NCBI RefSeq assembly: GCF_017976235.1
Contig: NZ_JACVHC010000001.1
Coordinates: 868,001 to 932,000 of the forward strand
Direction: 5' to 3'
Source: Pseudomonas anatoliensis
GTDB lineage: Bacteria; Pseudomonadota; Gammaproteobacteria; Pseudomonadales; Pseudomonadaceae
Length of the DNA: 64,000 bases
The notes below the pieces were generated by a model. The model was not told the origin of the DNA. It saw only the letters and a program-made list of their open reading frames with translations, and searched no databases. Both the position numbers and the translations under genes were made by a program. Below, in pieces: positions 44,366-54,288 of this stretch (its first letter is position 1; each line of letters opens with the position of its first letter).

Positions 44366-45730
44366 TTGGCGGGGTTGCTGAGGTTTTTGGGGAGAGCGCT
44401 TTTTGCGCTGTTCATATCGCGCCAGGATCGGTTGCGTACTGATGCCATGCAGCAAAATGCTCAGCGCCACCACCGACAGCGTCAGGTCGGTACACAACGT
44501 GGCCACGGAATCGCTCAGTCCATGATTCAAGGCATAAAACAGATAGAACAGGCTGCCGATCCCGCGAATGCCGAACCAGCCGATCAGCAAACGTTGCCGT
44601 CCCTCCAGCAAAGATCCCCACGGCATCAGCGCAACACAAAGCGGGCGAATCAGGCAGAACAACACGCCGCCAATCAGTAATGCCCGCCAGTCCCAGTGTG
44701 CAATCAGCACAACACCCAGCAGTGTGACGAGAAACACTTCCATCGCCCGTTCGACCAAGCCCCCGAACGACAACATGTCACCCATCATGATCCCGGCAGC
44801 AACCTGGCTGTCTTCCAAACGTTCGGTATCGCCATGCACTGCATGCTGCGGTTCCGCATTCAGGTGACCGACCACCGGTTGCACCAGATGCTCGGCGGGC
44901 GGCTGGCCGGCACCGGTGGATTGCACTTCCACCTGACGCAGGCCTAGTCCCGCAGCAAATACCGACAGGAAGCCGTAACCACCAATGGCTTCGGCCACGA
45001 CATAGGCCAGCGCGATCAATGCCAGCGCCAGATAGTCGTTGGGGCTCAGGGTGCTGTCTTCGTTGTGGATGCGTAATGACAGCGTCACGCGTCCAATGCC
45101 GCGGCCCATCCAATAACCGGTCAGCAATCCGGCGGGCACAGCCCATAACACACTGCGCAAAAACCAGTCCTGCCATAGTCCGGTGCTGCTGTCGCCCTGT
45201 AGCAATAACAACCCGAGGATTACGAAAGGAAAGGCGATACCGTCATTCAGCCCGGCCTCGCCAGACAGGCCGAACCGCACGCTGTCGACATCCCGCGCAT
45301 CGTTGACCTGGACCAGCGCCGCGAGTACCGGGTCGGTCGGCGCCAGAATCGCGCCGATCAGCAACGATGGCCCCCACGGCAGCTGCAAACCCCAATGCAG
45401 CAGCAGGCAAACGCCGGCGATGGTCAGCACCATGACCGGGCCGGCCAGGCCGAACGCGATTCGCCAGCGTTTATCGCGTAACGGCAGGCGCAGTTTCAAT
45501 CCGCAGACAAACAACGAAAAGAGCACCGCGACTTCCGTCAGGTGCTCCATCCACAACGAGGCGTCCTCCAGCGACAGTTTCAGCAGATCCAGGCCACTGG
45601 GGCCAATCGCAACACCCAGCAGCAAGCACACCGCCGAGGTGGTCACCGGCATCCAGCGCAAGTACGAGGACGTCAGCGCCAAGGTCAGCAACACGGCGCC
45701 GAGCACGGCAACCCACACGGTAAAACTCAT
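44357..45730 (-). CDS. Cation:proton antiporter (CPA1/NhaP type)
   Basis: A 457-residue integral membrane protein with about 12 hydrophobic segments. CPA1 hallmarks are ILAPTDPVLAALVQV (about residues 128-142) and SGEAGLNDGIAFPFVIL (about 156-172), the latter holding the ion-binding Asp. A polar loop of about 60 residues (SPNDY to near LNAEPQHAVHGDTERLEDS) lies mid-protein. It exchanges Na+ or K+ for H+ across the inner membrane. The last codons CQQPRQPV-like tail and the stop fall on the REPIN edge, so the native C-terminus may have been altered by the repeat. The start has GAGAGAAG upstream. Confidence 0.92.
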   Translation of the reverse strand: MSFTVWVAVLGAVLLTLALTSSYLRWMPVTTSAVCLLLGVAIGPSGLDLLKLSLEDASLWMEHLTEVAVLFSLFVCGLKLRLPLRDKRWRIAFGLAGPVMVLTIAGVCLLLHWGLQLPWGPSLLIGAILAPTDPVLAALVQVNDARDVDSVRFGLSGEAGLNDGIAFPFVILGLLLLQGDSSTGLWQDWFLRSVLWAVPAGLLTGYWMGRGIGRVTLSLRIHNEDSTLSPNDYLALALIALAYVVAEAIGGYGFLSVFAAGLGLRQVEVQSTGAGQPPAEHLVQPVVGHLNAEPQHAVHGDTERLEDSQVAAGIMMGDMLSFGGLVERAMEVFLVTLLGVVLIAHWDWRALLIGGVLFCLIRPLCVALMPWGSLLEGRQRLLIGWFGIRGIGSLFYLFYALNHGLSDSVATLCTDLTLSVVALSILLHGISTQPILARYEQRKKRSPQKPQQPRQPV

Positions 45731-45787
45731 GATTCTTCTCTCGTAATGGGTAGACCGGGCGTCGTGTTCATTTTTCCCGCCGAATTC

Positions 45788-45869
45788 CCTGTAGGAGCTG
45801 CCGCAGGCTGCGATCTTTTGATTCTAGAAGACCAGATCAAAACATCGCAGCCTGCGGCAGCTCCTACAC
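45788..45869. repeat. REPIN, family 1
   Basis: Complete inverted pair (GCAGG variant) with a slightly worn centre (GATCAAAACATCGCAGCC) between two co-oriented minus-strand genes. Confidence 0.92.
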
Positions 45870-45901
45870 GGGACGGGGGCGGCACTGATCAGGGGCGAAC
45901 G

Positions 45902-46759
45902 TCAGAGCATCGGTTTGCCGCCGGTCACGCCGTAGCGTTGACCAGTGATGTAGCTGGCTTCATCCGAGGCCAGCAGCACATAGATCGGCGCCACTTCCAC
46001 GGGTTGTCCCGGGCGTCCGAGCGGGGTATTGCCACCGAAGTTCTGCACTTCTTCATCCGGCATGGTCGAGACGATCAGAGGGGTCCAGATCGGCCCCGGC
46101 GCCACGCAGTTCACGCGGATTTCCTTGGGCCCGAGCATCTGCGCCAGACCACCGGTAAAGTTGGCGATCGCACCTTTGGTGGTGGCGTAGGCCAGCAGGG
46201 TCGGCTTCGGCATGTCGGAATTGACTGAGCTGGTGTTAATGATCGACGCGCCGGGGCGCATGTGTTTGATCGCCGCCTGACACAAACGGAAAATCGCAGT
46301 GATGTTGACGTCGAACGTCATCACCCATTCGTCATCGGGGATGTCTTCGAAGTTTTCGTGGGTCATCTGGAACGCGGCGTTGTTGACCAGCACGTCGATG
46401 CGGCCGAAGCGTTCAATGGTTTGATCGACCAGGTCCTGGCAATGGGACTTTTGCGCGAGGTCACCCGACAGCAACAGGCATTGGCGACCGGCCTGTTCGA
46501 CCCAGCGCGCGGTTTCCTTGGCGTCTTCGTGTTCATTGAGGTAAGCGACGACAACGTCAGCGCCTTCACGGGCAAAAGCAATGGCCACAGCGCGGCCGAT
46601 ACCGCTGTCGCCGCCAGTGATCAGGGCGATCTTGCCGGCCAGGCGGCCAGAGCCGACGTAGCTTTGCTCACCACAATCAGGGTATGGCTCCATTTTGCGT
46701 TGCGAACCGGGAACGGATTGGGCCTGCGCAGGGAAGGGTGGTTTTGGATAATCGGTCAT
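45902..46759 (-). CDS. SDR family oxidoreductase (YhxC/YghA-like)
   Basis: A 285-residue classical-type SDR with the roughly 40-residue N-terminal extension (YPKPPFPAQAQSVPGSQRKM) of the stress-linked YhxC/YghA group. The cofactor motif is TGGDSGIGRAVA near residue 48. NNAAF is near residue 126, the catalytic Ser is in NTSSVNS, and Tyr-Lys is in LAYATTKGA. The C-terminus is TGQRYGVTGGKPML. It reduces an unknown carbonyl. GGAG lies seven bases before the ATG. It is flanked by REPINs and appears monocistronic. Confidence 0.92.
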   Translation of the reverse strand: MTDYPKPPFPAQAQSVPGSQRKMEPYPDCGEQSYVGSGRLAGKIALITGGDSGIGRAVAIAFAREGADVVVAYLNEHEDAKETARWVEQAGRQCLLLSGDLAQKSHCQDLVDQTIERFGRIDVLVNNAAFQMTHENFEDIPDDEWVMTFDVNITAIFRLCQAAIKHMRPGASIINTSSVNSDMPKPTLLAYATTKGAIANFTGGLAQMLGPKEIRVNCVAPGPIWTPLIVSTMPDEEVQNFGGNTPLGRPGQPVEVAPIYVLLASDEASYITGQRYGVTGGKPML

Positions 46760-46868
46760 CGTAGGTCTCCGAGTCTCATGGCGGGTATGGCTGGTTGACC
46801 CGGCGGGTTTGCCATGAGTTCGATCGGATTTGCGCTGACGATTTTGCGTTGAGCAAAACCCAAGTCCC

Positions 46869-46963
46869 CCTGTAGGAGCTGTCGAGTGAAACGAGGCTGC
46901 GATCTTTTGATCCGTTTTTTAAGAGCAAGATCAAAAGATCGCAGCGTGCCGCAGCTCCTACAG
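46869..46963. repeat. REPIN, family 1, variant left half
   Basis: Inverted pair in which the left half reads GCTGTCGAGTGAAACGAGG before CTGCGATC. The CTGCCGAAGG segment is replaced by a longer one, so the two arms no longer match there. Confidence 0.85.
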
Positions 46964-46970
46964 GTGCGGG

Positions 46971-47450
46971 TTACAGACCAAGGTCCGACAGCCCCGGATG
47001 ATCATCCGGCCGGCGACCCAGCGGCCAGTGAAACTTGCGCTCGCTTTCCTGAATCGGCATGTCGTTGATGCACGCGTAGCGCTGGAACATCAGGCCGTTG
47101 TCGTCGAACTCCCAGTTTTCATTACCGTAGGAGCGGAACCAGTTACCTGAATCGTCGTGCCATTCGTAGGCATAGCGCACGGCAATGCGCGTGTCCGAGT
47201 AGGCCCAGAGTTCCTTGATCAGGCGGTAATCCAGCTCTTTCGACCATTTGCGGGTGAGGAAGGCTTTGGCTTCTTCACGGTTGTTGGCGAACTCGGCGCG
47301 GTTGCGCCATTTCGTGTCGAGGGTGTAAGCCAGCGAAACCCTTTCAGGGTCGCGGGAGTTCCAGCCGTCTTCGGCCAGACGAACTTTCTCGATGGCCGAT
47401 TCACGGTTGAAGGGTGGCAATGGCGGACGTACCTGAGCTGCAGTAGACAT
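46971..47450 (-). CDS. DUF1348 (NTF2/SnoaL-like) family protein
   Basis: A 159-residue protein of the NTF2 fold. It has [20 protein letters not shown] near residue 14, then [40 protein letters not shown] and [23 protein letters not shown]1348 members of this size are widespread and uncharacterised. ATG 47450 is chosen because GGGAG lies just upstream; the longer frame to 47564 overlaps the TetR gene. It follows the TetR regulator by 55 bases on the same strand and is probably its target. Confidence 0.88.
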   Translation of the reverse strand: MSTAAQVRPPLPPFNRESAIEKVRLAEDGWNSRDPERVSLAYTLDTKWRNRAEFANNREEAKAFLTRKWSKELDYRLIKELWAYSDTRIAVRYAYEWHDDSGNWFRSYGNENWEFDDNGLMFQRYACINDMPIQESERKFHWPLGRRPDDHPGLSDLGL

Positions 47451-47505
47451 AATCAGTCTCCCGATAGATTCAACGTTTAAACAACTTGTCAGGCTTATTA
47501 AGGCG

Positions 47506-48069
47506 TTACAGGTCCAATAACTTTCGCGCCATGCATTGCGCATTATCGGCGGCACTGTGATCACCCATCACAAGCGCTACGGTAATGGCGCCGTCAATCA
47601 GGATCAGCAGCTGTTTGGCCAGCAACTGCGGGTCCTTGGCGCCATGTTCGGTACACAGCTCGCACACGTAGTCGAGCAGTTTCTGTTTGTGTTCCCTGGC
47701 GACCAGACGCACCGGATCTTGCGCGTCGCCGGTCTCACCACTGGTGTTGATAAAGGCGCAGCCGCGGAAACCTTCCGAGGCGAACCAGCCCTTGAGCACG
47801 GTAAACAGGTTGAGCAGGCGATCGGCCGGCGTTTCGGCCTGATCGACAGCGCTCCGGTACCAGTGCATCCAGCGCACGTCGCGGCGTTGCAGGGCGGCGG
47901 TCACCAACTCGTCCTTATTGGTGAAGTAGCGGTAGATGCTCTTTCTGGAGACGCCGGCGGTTTTCACCAGAAGATCCATGCCCGTGGCGGCGATGCCACT
48001 TTTGTAGATCAGCTTTTCGGTGACATCCAGAATGATGTCGCGGGTTGAGGTGTCAGTGATTTTGTTCAT
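47506..48069 (-). CDS. TetR family transcriptional regulator
   Basis: A 187-residue regulator. The N-terminal TetR helix-turn-helix is [20 protein letters not shown] followed by [20 protein letters not shown]. The ligand domain includes [19 protein letters not shown], typical of the YcdC/AcnR-like group, with two further cysteines. Possible starts are ATG 48069, ATG 48099 and TTG 48123, and none has a clear ribosome site. A REPIN lies immediately upstream (48119-48206), so the promoter must be inside or beyond it. It precedes the DUF1348 gene. Confidence 0.9.
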   Translation of the reverse strand: MNKITDTSTRDIILDVTEKLIYKSGIAATGMDLLVKTAGVSRKSIYRYFTNKDELVTAALQRRDVRWMHWYRSAVDQAETPADRLLNLFTVLKGWFASEGFRGCAFINTSGETGDAQDPVRLVAREHKQKLLDYVCELCTEHGAKDPQLLAKQLLILIDGAITVALVMGDHSAADNAQCMARKLLDL

Positions 48070-48118
48070 GTTGCGCACAGTAGAACGGCCGTTCTTCATT
48101 GGCAAGCTATTTTTTAAA

Positions 48119-48206
48119 GTCAAAAAATCGCAGCCTTCGGCAGCTCCTACAAGGTGTTCACAACCCCCCGTGCAGTAGCTGCCGAAGGCTGCGATCTTTT
48201 GATCTC
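48119..48206. repeat. REP pair, family 1, in reversed order
   Basis: Right half first (AATCGCAGCC, TTCGGCAGCTCCTACA), then a 30-base spacer, then a left half (AGTAGCTGCCGAAGG, CTGCGATCTTTTGATC). The order is opposite to a normal REPIN. It lies between divergent genes. Confidence 0.85.
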
Positions 48207-48285
48207 TTTACAGACCCTCACAAGACCCACAGGGATCGATGGTGTAAGCTCTCGGGTTCTTCGGATTCGACCCATTGCGAGCCCT

Positions 48286-49629
48286 ATGCCGTTGCTTTTC
48301 AAACGCTCTCTGCTGCCTAAACTGCGCAGCTTTCCGCTGACCGCCGAGGCCGTGACCATTTTGTCCGGCGCCGCCGAGTTCCGTCGTTGCCTGCTGGAGA
48401 AAATCGCTGCGGCGACCCAGCGCATCTATATCGTCGCCCTGTATTTGCAGCAAGACGAAGCCGGTCAGGAAATCCTCGATGCCTTGCACGCCGCCAAACT
48501 CAAGCGTCCCGAGCTGGAAATCGCCGTGGTGGTTGACTGGCTGCGCGCCCAGCGCGGGCTGATCGGTGCCGGCAAGCAGCCGGGCAATTCGGCGTGGTAT
48601 CAGGAAATGACCCGCACTCACCAGAGTGAAGTGCCGGTCTATGGCGTGCCGGTGCAGACCCGCGAACTGTTCGGCGTGCTGCATTTGAAGGGCTTCGTGA
48701 TCGACGATTGCGTGGTTTACAGCGGCGCCAGCCTGAACAACGTTTACCTGCACAAGTTCGACAAGTACCGGTTCGACCGCTATCACGTCTTGCAAAGCCA
48801 TGAGCTGGCGGACTCGATGCATCACCTGGTCAAGCACGGCCTGATCGAATCAAAAGCAGTGCATCGCCTCGACCTGCCGAACCTGCCGACCACCCGCAGC
48901 TTGCGTAACGACATCGGCGATTTGCGCAGCCGCCTCAAGCACGCGACCTACGACACCAGTGCCGGCAGCACCGCCAAAGAGGGGCTGTCGGTCAGTCCAT
49001 TGCTCGGCGTGGGCAAGAACAACCCATTGAACCGGGCGATTCTCGAATTGATCGCCAGTGCGCAAAAGCAGCTGACCATTTGTACGCCTTACTTCAACCT
49101 GCCGCTGGGGGTGATCCGCGAGATCAACCGCGCGCTGGCCCGTGGCGTGAAGATCGACATCGTGGTCGGCGACAAGACCGCCAACGACTTCTACATCCCG
49201 CCGAGCGAGCCGTTCCGGGTGATCGCAGCGTTGCCGTACCTGTACGAGATCAGCCTGCGCCGCTTCGCCAAACGCCATCAGCGCAGCATCGACAGCGGTC
49301 AGTTGAACCTGCACCTGTGGCGTGACGGCGACAACACCTATCACCTCAAGGGCATGTGGATCGACCAGCGCTATACGCTGCTGACCGGCAACAACCTTAA
49401 TCCAAGGGCGTTCCGCCTGGACCTGGAAAATGCGTTGTTGATCGATGATCCCAAAGGCGAGTGGGTGGCCCCGCGAGCGCAGGAGCTGGAGGCGATCTTC
49501 CGCCATACCTCGCGGATTTCCAGCTTCCACGATCTGGAGACCTTGCCGGAATACCCGGCAGGGGTGGCGAAGTTTCTCAAGCGCGTGAGTCGGGTGCGGA
49601 TTGAGCGGTTGCTTTACCGGATTTTGTAA
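48286..49629 (+). CDS. pssA: CDP-diacylglycerol-serine O-phosphatidyltransferase (phospholipase D type)
   Basis: A 447-residue enzyme of the Gram-negative PssA type, close to the 451-residue E. coli protein. It joins serine to CDP-diacylglycerol to make phosphatidylserine, the precursor of phosphatidylethanolamine. Two HxKxxxxD motifs are present: His133/Lys135/Asp140 (LHLKGFVIDD) and His353/Lys355/Asp360 (YHLKGMWIDQ). Conserved text such as SGASLNNVYLHKFDKYRFDR and TGNNLNPRAFRLDLENALLI supports it. ATG 48286 is chosen; the frame upstream runs into a REP sequence. It is peripheral to the inner membrane. Confidence 0.94.
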   Translation: MPLLFKRSLLPKLRSFPLTAEAVTILSGAAEFRRCLLEKIAAATQRIYIVALYLQQDEAGQEILDALHAAKLKRPELEIAVVVDWLRAQRGLIGAGKQPGNSAWYQEMTRTHQSEVPVYGVPVQTRELFGVLHLKGFVIDDCVVYSGASLNNVYLHKFDKYRFDRYHVLQSHELADSMHHLVKHGLIESKAVHRLDLPNLPTTRSLRNDIGDLRSRLKHATYDTSAGSTAKEGLSVSPLLGVGKNNPLNRAILELIASAQKQLTICTPYFNLPLGVIREINRALARGVKIDIVVGDKTANDFYIPPSEPFRVIAALPYLYEISLRRFAKRHQRSIDSGQLNLHLWRDGDNTYHLKGMWIDQRYTLLTGNNLNPRAFRLDLENALLIDDPKGEWVAPRAQELEAIFRHTSRISSFHDLETLPEYPAGVAKFLKRVSRVRIERLLYRIL

Positions 49630-49660
49630 ATTGATCCGGATGATGCGGCGGGCCTGCTGA

Positions 49661-49759
49661 CGCCATCGCTGGCAAGCCAGCTCCCACAGGGTTTGCAGTG
49701 CACACAGATTTTGTGAACACCGGCCAAACCTGTGGGAGCTGGCTTGCCAGCGATGAGGC
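49661..49759. repeat. REPIN, family 2
   Basis: CGCCATCGCTGGCAAGCCAG with CTCCCACAGG on the left and CCTGTGGGAGCT with GGCTTGCCAGCGATG on the right form an inverted pair. It is a second REP family, located between convergent genes. Confidence 0.9.
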
Positions 49760-49780
49760 CCTGAAAAACCCTACATAAAC

Positions 49781-50605
49781 TCAGTTCAGCCCCAACTTCC
49801 CACGCAACGTGGAAAGGTCTTCCGCCAAGGTATTCACCGGTCCGACCAGCGCCTTGCGGTCGTTATCCTTGACCTTGTCATACGTCTCAAACCCGCCATC
49901 CTGAGTCTTGTACCTGGCCAGCACCTTGTTGACGGTGGCGAAGTTCTTGTCGACTTTCGCTATGAAAGCCTTGTCCTGCTGCTCGATTTGCGGACGGAAC
50001 AAATCGACGATTTTCTTCGCGCCGTCGATGTTGCCCTGGAAGTCATACAGGTCGGTGTGGCTATAGCGATCTTCCTCGCCGGAGATCTTCGTTGCGGCCA
50101 CTTCTTCCAGCAACGCAGCAGCGCCACCCACCACTTTTTCCGGCGGGAAGGTCAGGCCAGCGACGCGGGTTTGCAGGTCTTGCACGTCTTTGTTCAAGCC
50201 ATCCGCCAGTGCGTCGAGGCCCTGGGTGCTCTTTTCCGAAAACAGCGAATATTCGATACGGTGGAAACCGGTGAAATCTTCAGCCTTCACGCCTTTTTCG
50301 TGGTCATCCACACGCGAGTCGATGGACGCATCGAGGTCACTGAACAGCTCGGCAATTGGCTCGATCGACTCGTAGAAAACGCGGGTCGGTGCGTAGAGTT
50401 TTTGCGCGGACGCCAGGTCGCCTTTCTTCACGGCGTCGGTGAATTGCTGGGTGTGGCTGGCCAGTTCATCGAGTTGTTCGGTGACGTAGATCTTGTAGTC
50501 CGACACCGGCCCGACCAGATCCAGCGGTGCTGTCGCGGCGAATGCCGACAGCGGGGTGTTGAGCAAACCGAGGGTCAGCAATAACGCGAGTGGCGTCTTT
50601 TTCAT
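49781..50605 (-). CDS. EfeO/EfeM-like imelysin (M75) family periplasmic protein
   Basis: A 274-residue periplasmic protein with a signal peptide ([22 protein letters not shown]). The imelysin domain has [20 protein letters not shown] and the conserved [10 protein letters not shown] (HxxE) metal-site motif. [20 protein letters not shown] and the GGFETYDKV tail follow. There is no cupredoxin domain, unlike the EfeO encoded two genes upstream, so it corresponds to the EfeM-type short form. It is the last gene of the minus-strand efe operon, 28 bases after efeB. It probably binds or delivers iron to EfeU. Confidence 0.92.
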   Translation of the reverse strand: MKKTPLALLLTLGLLNTPLSAFAATAPLDLVGPVSDYKIYVTEQLDELASHTQQFTDAVKKGDLASAQKLYAPTRVFYESIEPIAELFSDLDASIDSRVDDHEKGVKAEDFTGFHRIEYSLFSEKSTQGLDALADGLNKDVQDLQTRVAGLTFPPEKVVGGAAALLEEVAATKISGEEDRYSHTDLYDFQGNIDGAKKIVDLFRPQIEQQDKAFIAKVDKNFATVNKVLARYKTQDGGFETYDKVKDNDRKALVGPVNTLAEDLSTLRGKLGLN

Positions 50606-50633
50606 GGGTGGCGGCTCCAGTGTTGAAGTTGTT

Positions 50634-51932
50634 TTATGCGGCTGTTTTGGGTTGTGTGGCGTTGAGCAGCGAGCGACCGATAAAGTCCTTGTCGCCCGTC
50701 ACCCCCGGCAGGGTGAAGAAGTAACCGCCGCCGACCGGTTTGAGGTATTCCTCCAGCGGTTCGCCGTTGAGGCGGGTCTGCACGGTGATAAAGCCTTTTT
50801 CCAGATCGGCCTGGTAACAGATGAACAGCAGGCCCATGTCGAGCTGGCCGTTCTTGTTGACGCCGTTTGAATAGTTGAACGGGCGACGCAGGATCAGGTT
50901 GGCCTGGCTGGCGGCGGTGCGCGGGTTGGCCAGACGAATGTGCGCGTCGAGCCTGGTCAGCTTGCCTTCCGGGTCTTTGCTGTAATCCGGGACCTCGCTT
51001 TCGTGGTGGCCGCCCATCGGCGCGCCGGTGTTCTTGGTCCGACCGAAAATGCTTTCCTGCTCCTGCAACGGCGTGCGATCCCAGCGTTCGACGAAGTTGC
51101 GGATGATCCGTACCGCTTGATAACTGCCGTGCGCCGCCCAGGCGGGCTCGTCGCTGCCCGATTGCACCCATACCAGGCGATCCATGGCTTTATCGTCGTT
51201 GGAATCAGGGTTGGCCGAGCCATCACGGAAACCCAGGAAATTGCGCGCCGATTGCGCCGGGACACCGGGCTTGGCCGGGGCTTGCGGCGGCACGCTGCCT
51301 TCCTGTTTCCAGCGCACCAGCAACAGGTCCGGCAGGTTTTTGACGATGTCGCGCAGGGCGTGGATGTTGGTGTCGGCGGTGTTGGCGCAGAACTGCAGAC
51401 TCAAATCGCCATGGCAGCAATCGGCCTCCAGCGCATCGTTGGGGAAACCGACCATGCGTTGCAGACGTTTGGGTTTGGCGTCCGTCAGGCCGAAGCGCTC
51501 ATCGAACAGCGAGTCGCCCACGGACACGGTGATGGTCAGGTTGTCCGGGGTGACGACCGGGCCGAGGATGCCGGAATCCGGCGGCGGCAGTTTCGGGTCG
51601 AGCTGCGCGACCGGACCGCCCTTCATCAGGAAGGCGATGCGCTCGTTGAGCGTGCGAAACAGTCGCTCGAGATCTTCGCGATCACTGGCCAACACATCGA
51701 ACGCCACCAACATGCCCGATGCCGGGCGAGGGGTGACGATGCCGGTTTGATGCACGCCGTGGAAATCGTGACGGTCTTCAGTCTTGTCGCTGCTCGGTGC
51801 TTCGGTGACTTGCGCAGGTGCGGCAGCCATGGCCGGGCAGCTCAGGGCCGATCCGGCCAGTGCGACACCGGCAGCGCCCATGCCCATCAGTACGCGGCGG
51901 CGTTGCAGGTTGAGTTGTTCTGAGTCTTTCAT
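50634..51932 (-). CDS. efeB: Deferrochelatase/peroxidase EfeB (DyP type)
   Basis: A 432-residue heme peroxidase exported by the Tat pathway. The N-terminus [20 protein letters not shown] has the twin-arginine motif, with cleavage near AMA-AAPA. The DyP signature GFRDGSANP (GxxDG) contains the catalytic Asp. SGDE.. and the C-terminal [18 protein letters not shown] are typical of the family. In the EfeUOB system it is thought to oxidise Fe2+ or release iron from heme. It is 17 bases downstream of efeO and 28 upstream of the second imelysin gene. Confidence 0.95.
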   Translation of the reverse strand: MKDSEQLNLQRRRVLMGMGAAGVALAGSALSCPAMAAAPAQVTEAPSSDKTEDRHDFHGVHQTGIVTPRPASGMLVAFDVLASDREDLERLFRTLNERIAFLMKGGPVAQLDPKLPPPDSGILGPVVTPDNLTITVSVGDSLFDERFGLTDAKPKRLQRMVGFPNDALEADCCHGDLSLQFCANTADTNIHALRDIVKNLPDLLLVRWKQEGSVPPQAPAKPGVPAQSARNFLGFRDGSANPDSNDDKAMDRLVWVQSGSDEPAWAAHGSYQAVRIIRNFVERWDRTPLQEQESIFGRTKNTGAPMGGHHESEVPDYSKDPEGKLTRLDAHIRLANPRTAASQANLILRRPFNYSNGVNKNGQLDMGLLFICYQADLEKGFITVQTRLNGEPLEEYLKPVGGGYFFTLPGVTGDKDFIGRSLLNATQPKTAA

Positions 51933-51949
51933 CGGTACGGGTCTTCTGC

Positions 51950-53149
51950 TTACAGGCCGGAGAGGCCAAGGGCTGGATCGATGCCATCAAGTGCGTCGGC
52001 CAAAGCCTGCGCCTTGTCGGCGATCTGCTTGCGTTGCGCGCCGTTGATGGCGTCGTAGCTGGCGTAGCCGTCCTTGACCTTGTAGCTATTCAGTTGGTTG
52101 TCGAAGTCGGCCAGCGTCTGCTCGATTTTCGGCAAGAGATCCGCCGCTGATTTGCTCAGCATCGGCCGCAGCAAATCGACGACTTTGTGCGCGGTTTGCA
52201 GATTGGCGGCGAAACCGTTGAGGTCGCTGTGGCTGTAGCGTTCTTCTTCACCGCTGGCGGCACGCACGTCGGCGAGAGTGTTGAGGTTGCGCACGACGAT
52301 GTTGACCAGTTGCTCCGGCGGCAACGATTGTGCGAGCAGTTGCTGTTTCAGCGTGGTGACGTCGCTCACCAAACGCTGGGCGACGGCGGCGAGACCATCG
52401 AGTTGGCGTTGCTGGAACAGTGCGTATTCGATGCGGTGGAAACCGACGAACGCCGGATCCTGCTCGCGTTTTTCGAAATAATCGGCGCGCGCGTTGATGC
52501 GGTTGTCCAGTTCGGCCAGTCGCTGAGCCGCCGGAGCCAAGCGTTGATACGCCGCCCGCGCCGGCAGGTACAACGCCTGCGCCTGACTCAAGTCGCCACT
52601 GGCAATCGCCTGATTGAGCGCGGTGGTGGTTTTGATCAACGCGCTGCCCTGGCTGGCCAGATACACACGGAATTCCGACAGCGGCCCGATGAAGGCAACC
52701 ATCGACGGCTTGGCTTTCGCGGCGGCGTCAGAAGCGGCGGTCGGTGTCACATGCAGGGTGCCGCGCGGGTTGCTCAGCAGGCCGCAAGTGATGGCGTAGT
52801 CGCCGGGTTGCAGGTTGGCATTGACCACTTGGCTCAGGCCCGGGGCGATGTTTTCACGCTCTTCGACCACCAGCACGCCGTCGAGGATCTCCCATTCCAC
52901 CGCACGTTCGGAACGGTTGACGATACGGAAACTGGCGCGACCGGCCGGGACTGTCAGGGCGTTCGGCTCGCAATTGCCCGGATGAATGTTGACCACCACT
53001 TCATCGTGGTTGTGCTGACGCTTGGCCGCGGCCATTTTCGAGGCGTACCAGAACAGGCCACCGGCGGCGATCATCACGACCACCGAACCGGCCAGCGCCC
53101 AACGCAAGGCACGGGGAGGCGAGGCCTGAGGAGTATTAGGCTTTGACAT
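51950..53149 (-). CDS. efeO: Iron uptake protein EfeO (cupredoxin plus imelysin domain)
   Basis: A 399-residue protein. The N-terminus is a single membrane anchor ([20 protein letters not shown]) rather than a clean signal peptide. Residues about 45-135 are the cupredoxin domain ([20 protein letters not shown] and [15 protein letters not shown], with its cysteines). The rest is the M75 imelysin domain with [10 protein letters not shown] and [13 protein letters not shown]. It captures periplasmic iron for EfeU. AAGGG precedes the ATG. It starts eight bases after the efeU stop, so the genes are tightly coupled. Confidence 0.95.
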   Translation of the reverse strand: MSKPNTPQASPPRALRWALAGSVVVMIAAGGLFWYASKMAAAKRQHNHDEVVVNIHPGNCEPNALTVPAGRASFRIVNRSERAVEWEILDGVLVVEERENIAPGLSQVVNANLQPGDYAITCGLLSNPRGTLHVTPTAASDAAAKAKPSMVAFIGPLSEFRVYLASQGSALIKTTTALNQAIASGDLSQAQALYLPARAAYQRLAPAAQRLAELDNRINARADYFEKREQDPAFVGFHRIEYALFQQRQLDGLAAVAQRLVSDVTTLKQQLLAQSLPPEQLVNIVVRNLNTLADVRAASGEEERYSHSDLNGFAANLQTAHKVVDLLRPMLSKSAADLLPKIEQTLADFDNQLNSYKVKDGYASYDAINGAQRKQIADKAQALADALDGIDPALGLSGL

Positions 53150-53157
53150 GAGTGCCC

Positions 53158-53997
53158 TTATTGGCTGGAAACGGAAGACGATTGCGCGTCAGGCTTGGGC
53201 GCGGGCAGGAAGAACATCACCAGCGCCAGCAGCAGATAGATCAGGTACGCGCCGAGGGTGCTGACCGTCGGCGCATCCTGATAACCGAACATGCCGGCCA
53301 GCACCGAGCCCAGCGGGCCATCCATCGGCAGCGTCGCGCTGAAATCGAAGAGCACGGTTTGCAGGTGATTCCACACGCCGGCTTCATGCAGGGCTTGCAC
53401 CGAATTGGCGAGAATCCCCGCGGCCACGACCAGAATGAACAACCCGGTCCACTTGAAAAATGCCGAGAGGTTGAGGCGCATGCTGCCGCTGTAGATGAGG
53501 AAGCCAACGATGATCGCCAGAATCAGGCCGAGCAGGGCACCAATCGGCGCGCCCGGACCTTCGCTCTGCTGGAACACGGCGAGCAGGAAGAACACCGTTT
53601 CCAGACCCTCTCGCGCCACGGCGAAGAAGACCATGGCGATCAGCGCTATCACCTGATGTTTAGACGAAGTCAGCGCCTGATCCAGCGACGCGTGCAGCGA
53701 ATGTTTGATCGACCGCGCGACCTTGCGCATCCAGAACACCATCGAGCTGAGAATCGCCACGGCCACCAATCCGACCACGCCTTCGAACAGTTCCTGCTGC
53801 TTTTGCGGGAATTCGGCGCTGACCAGTTCCAGGCCACCGCCGACCAGCAATGCCAGGGCTGCTGCGAGAAAAACGCCGATCCACACGGCGGGCATCCATT
53901 GGCCGCGGCCGGTCTGTTGCAGGTAGCTGGCGATGATGCCAACGATCAACGCGGCTTCAATGCCTTCGCGCAGCATGATCAGAAAGGGAACGAGCAT
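53158..53997 (-). CDS. efeU: Iron permease EfeU (FTR1 family)
   Basis: A 279-residue inner-membrane permease with about seven hydrophobic segments. Both REXXE iron-binding motifs are present: Arg10-Glu14 (LREGIEAAL) and Arg129-Glu133 (AREGLETVF). It takes up Fe(III) produced or delivered by EfeO/EfeB. ATG 53997 is chosen because the family begins MLVPFLIMLREG; the frame is open far upstream but through non-coding sequence. It is the first gene of the efeUOB-imelysin operon. A candidate Fur site lies 63 bases upstream. Confidence 0.95.
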   Translation of the reverse strand: MLVPFLIMLREGIEAALIVGIIASYLQQTGRGQWMPAVWIGVFLAAALALLVGGGLELVSAEFPQKQQELFEGVVGLVAVAILSSMVFWMRKVARSIKHSLHASLDQALTSSKHQVIALIAMVFFAVAREGLETVFFLLAVFQQSEGPGAPIGALLGLILAIIVGFLIYSGSMRLNLSAFFKWTGLFILVVAAGILANSVQALHEAGVWNHLQTVLFDFSATLPMDGPLGSVLAGMFGYQDAPTVSTLGAYLIYLLLALVMFFLPAPKPDAQSSSVSSQ

Positions 53998-54059
53998 TCG
54001 GTATCCGCGGTGATTTAGATAGGAAGCTAAGTTGTAACATAATGACACTAATTCCCATA

Positions 54060-54074
54060 TGACAATGATTGACA
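54060..54074 (-). promoter_or_regulatory. Candidate Fur box upstream of efeU
   Basis: TGACAATGATTGACA agrees with the 7-1-7 Fur consensus TGATAATNATTATCA at 11 of 14 defined positions by hand count. It lies 63 bases upstream of the efeU start, a normal promoter distance. efe operons are Fur-controlled in other bacteria. Confidence 0.5.
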
Positions 54075-54126
54075 AGAACCTGAACATAAGCTGAACAACC
54101 CCGATCTTTTGCCCAGAACCGGTCAA

Positions 54127-54217
54127 CTGTAGGAGTGAGCCTGCTCGCGATGGCGATCTGTCTGAAACATTTGCGTTGAATGACCCACCGCCATCGCGAG
54201 CAGGCTCACTCCTACAG
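54127..54217. repeat. REPIN, family 3
   Basis: CTGTAGGAGTGAGCCTGCTC with GCGATGGCG on the left is mirrored by CGCCATCGCGAGCAGG and CTCACTCCTACAG. It is a third REP family, between the divergent efeU and AraC genes. Confidence 0.9.
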
Positions 54218-54288
54218 GGGATTCGTGCTGAATTCCCGTCCTGCGGTAAGATGCCCGTCATTCAAAACAACAAGGTCTGCCGCGTTCC

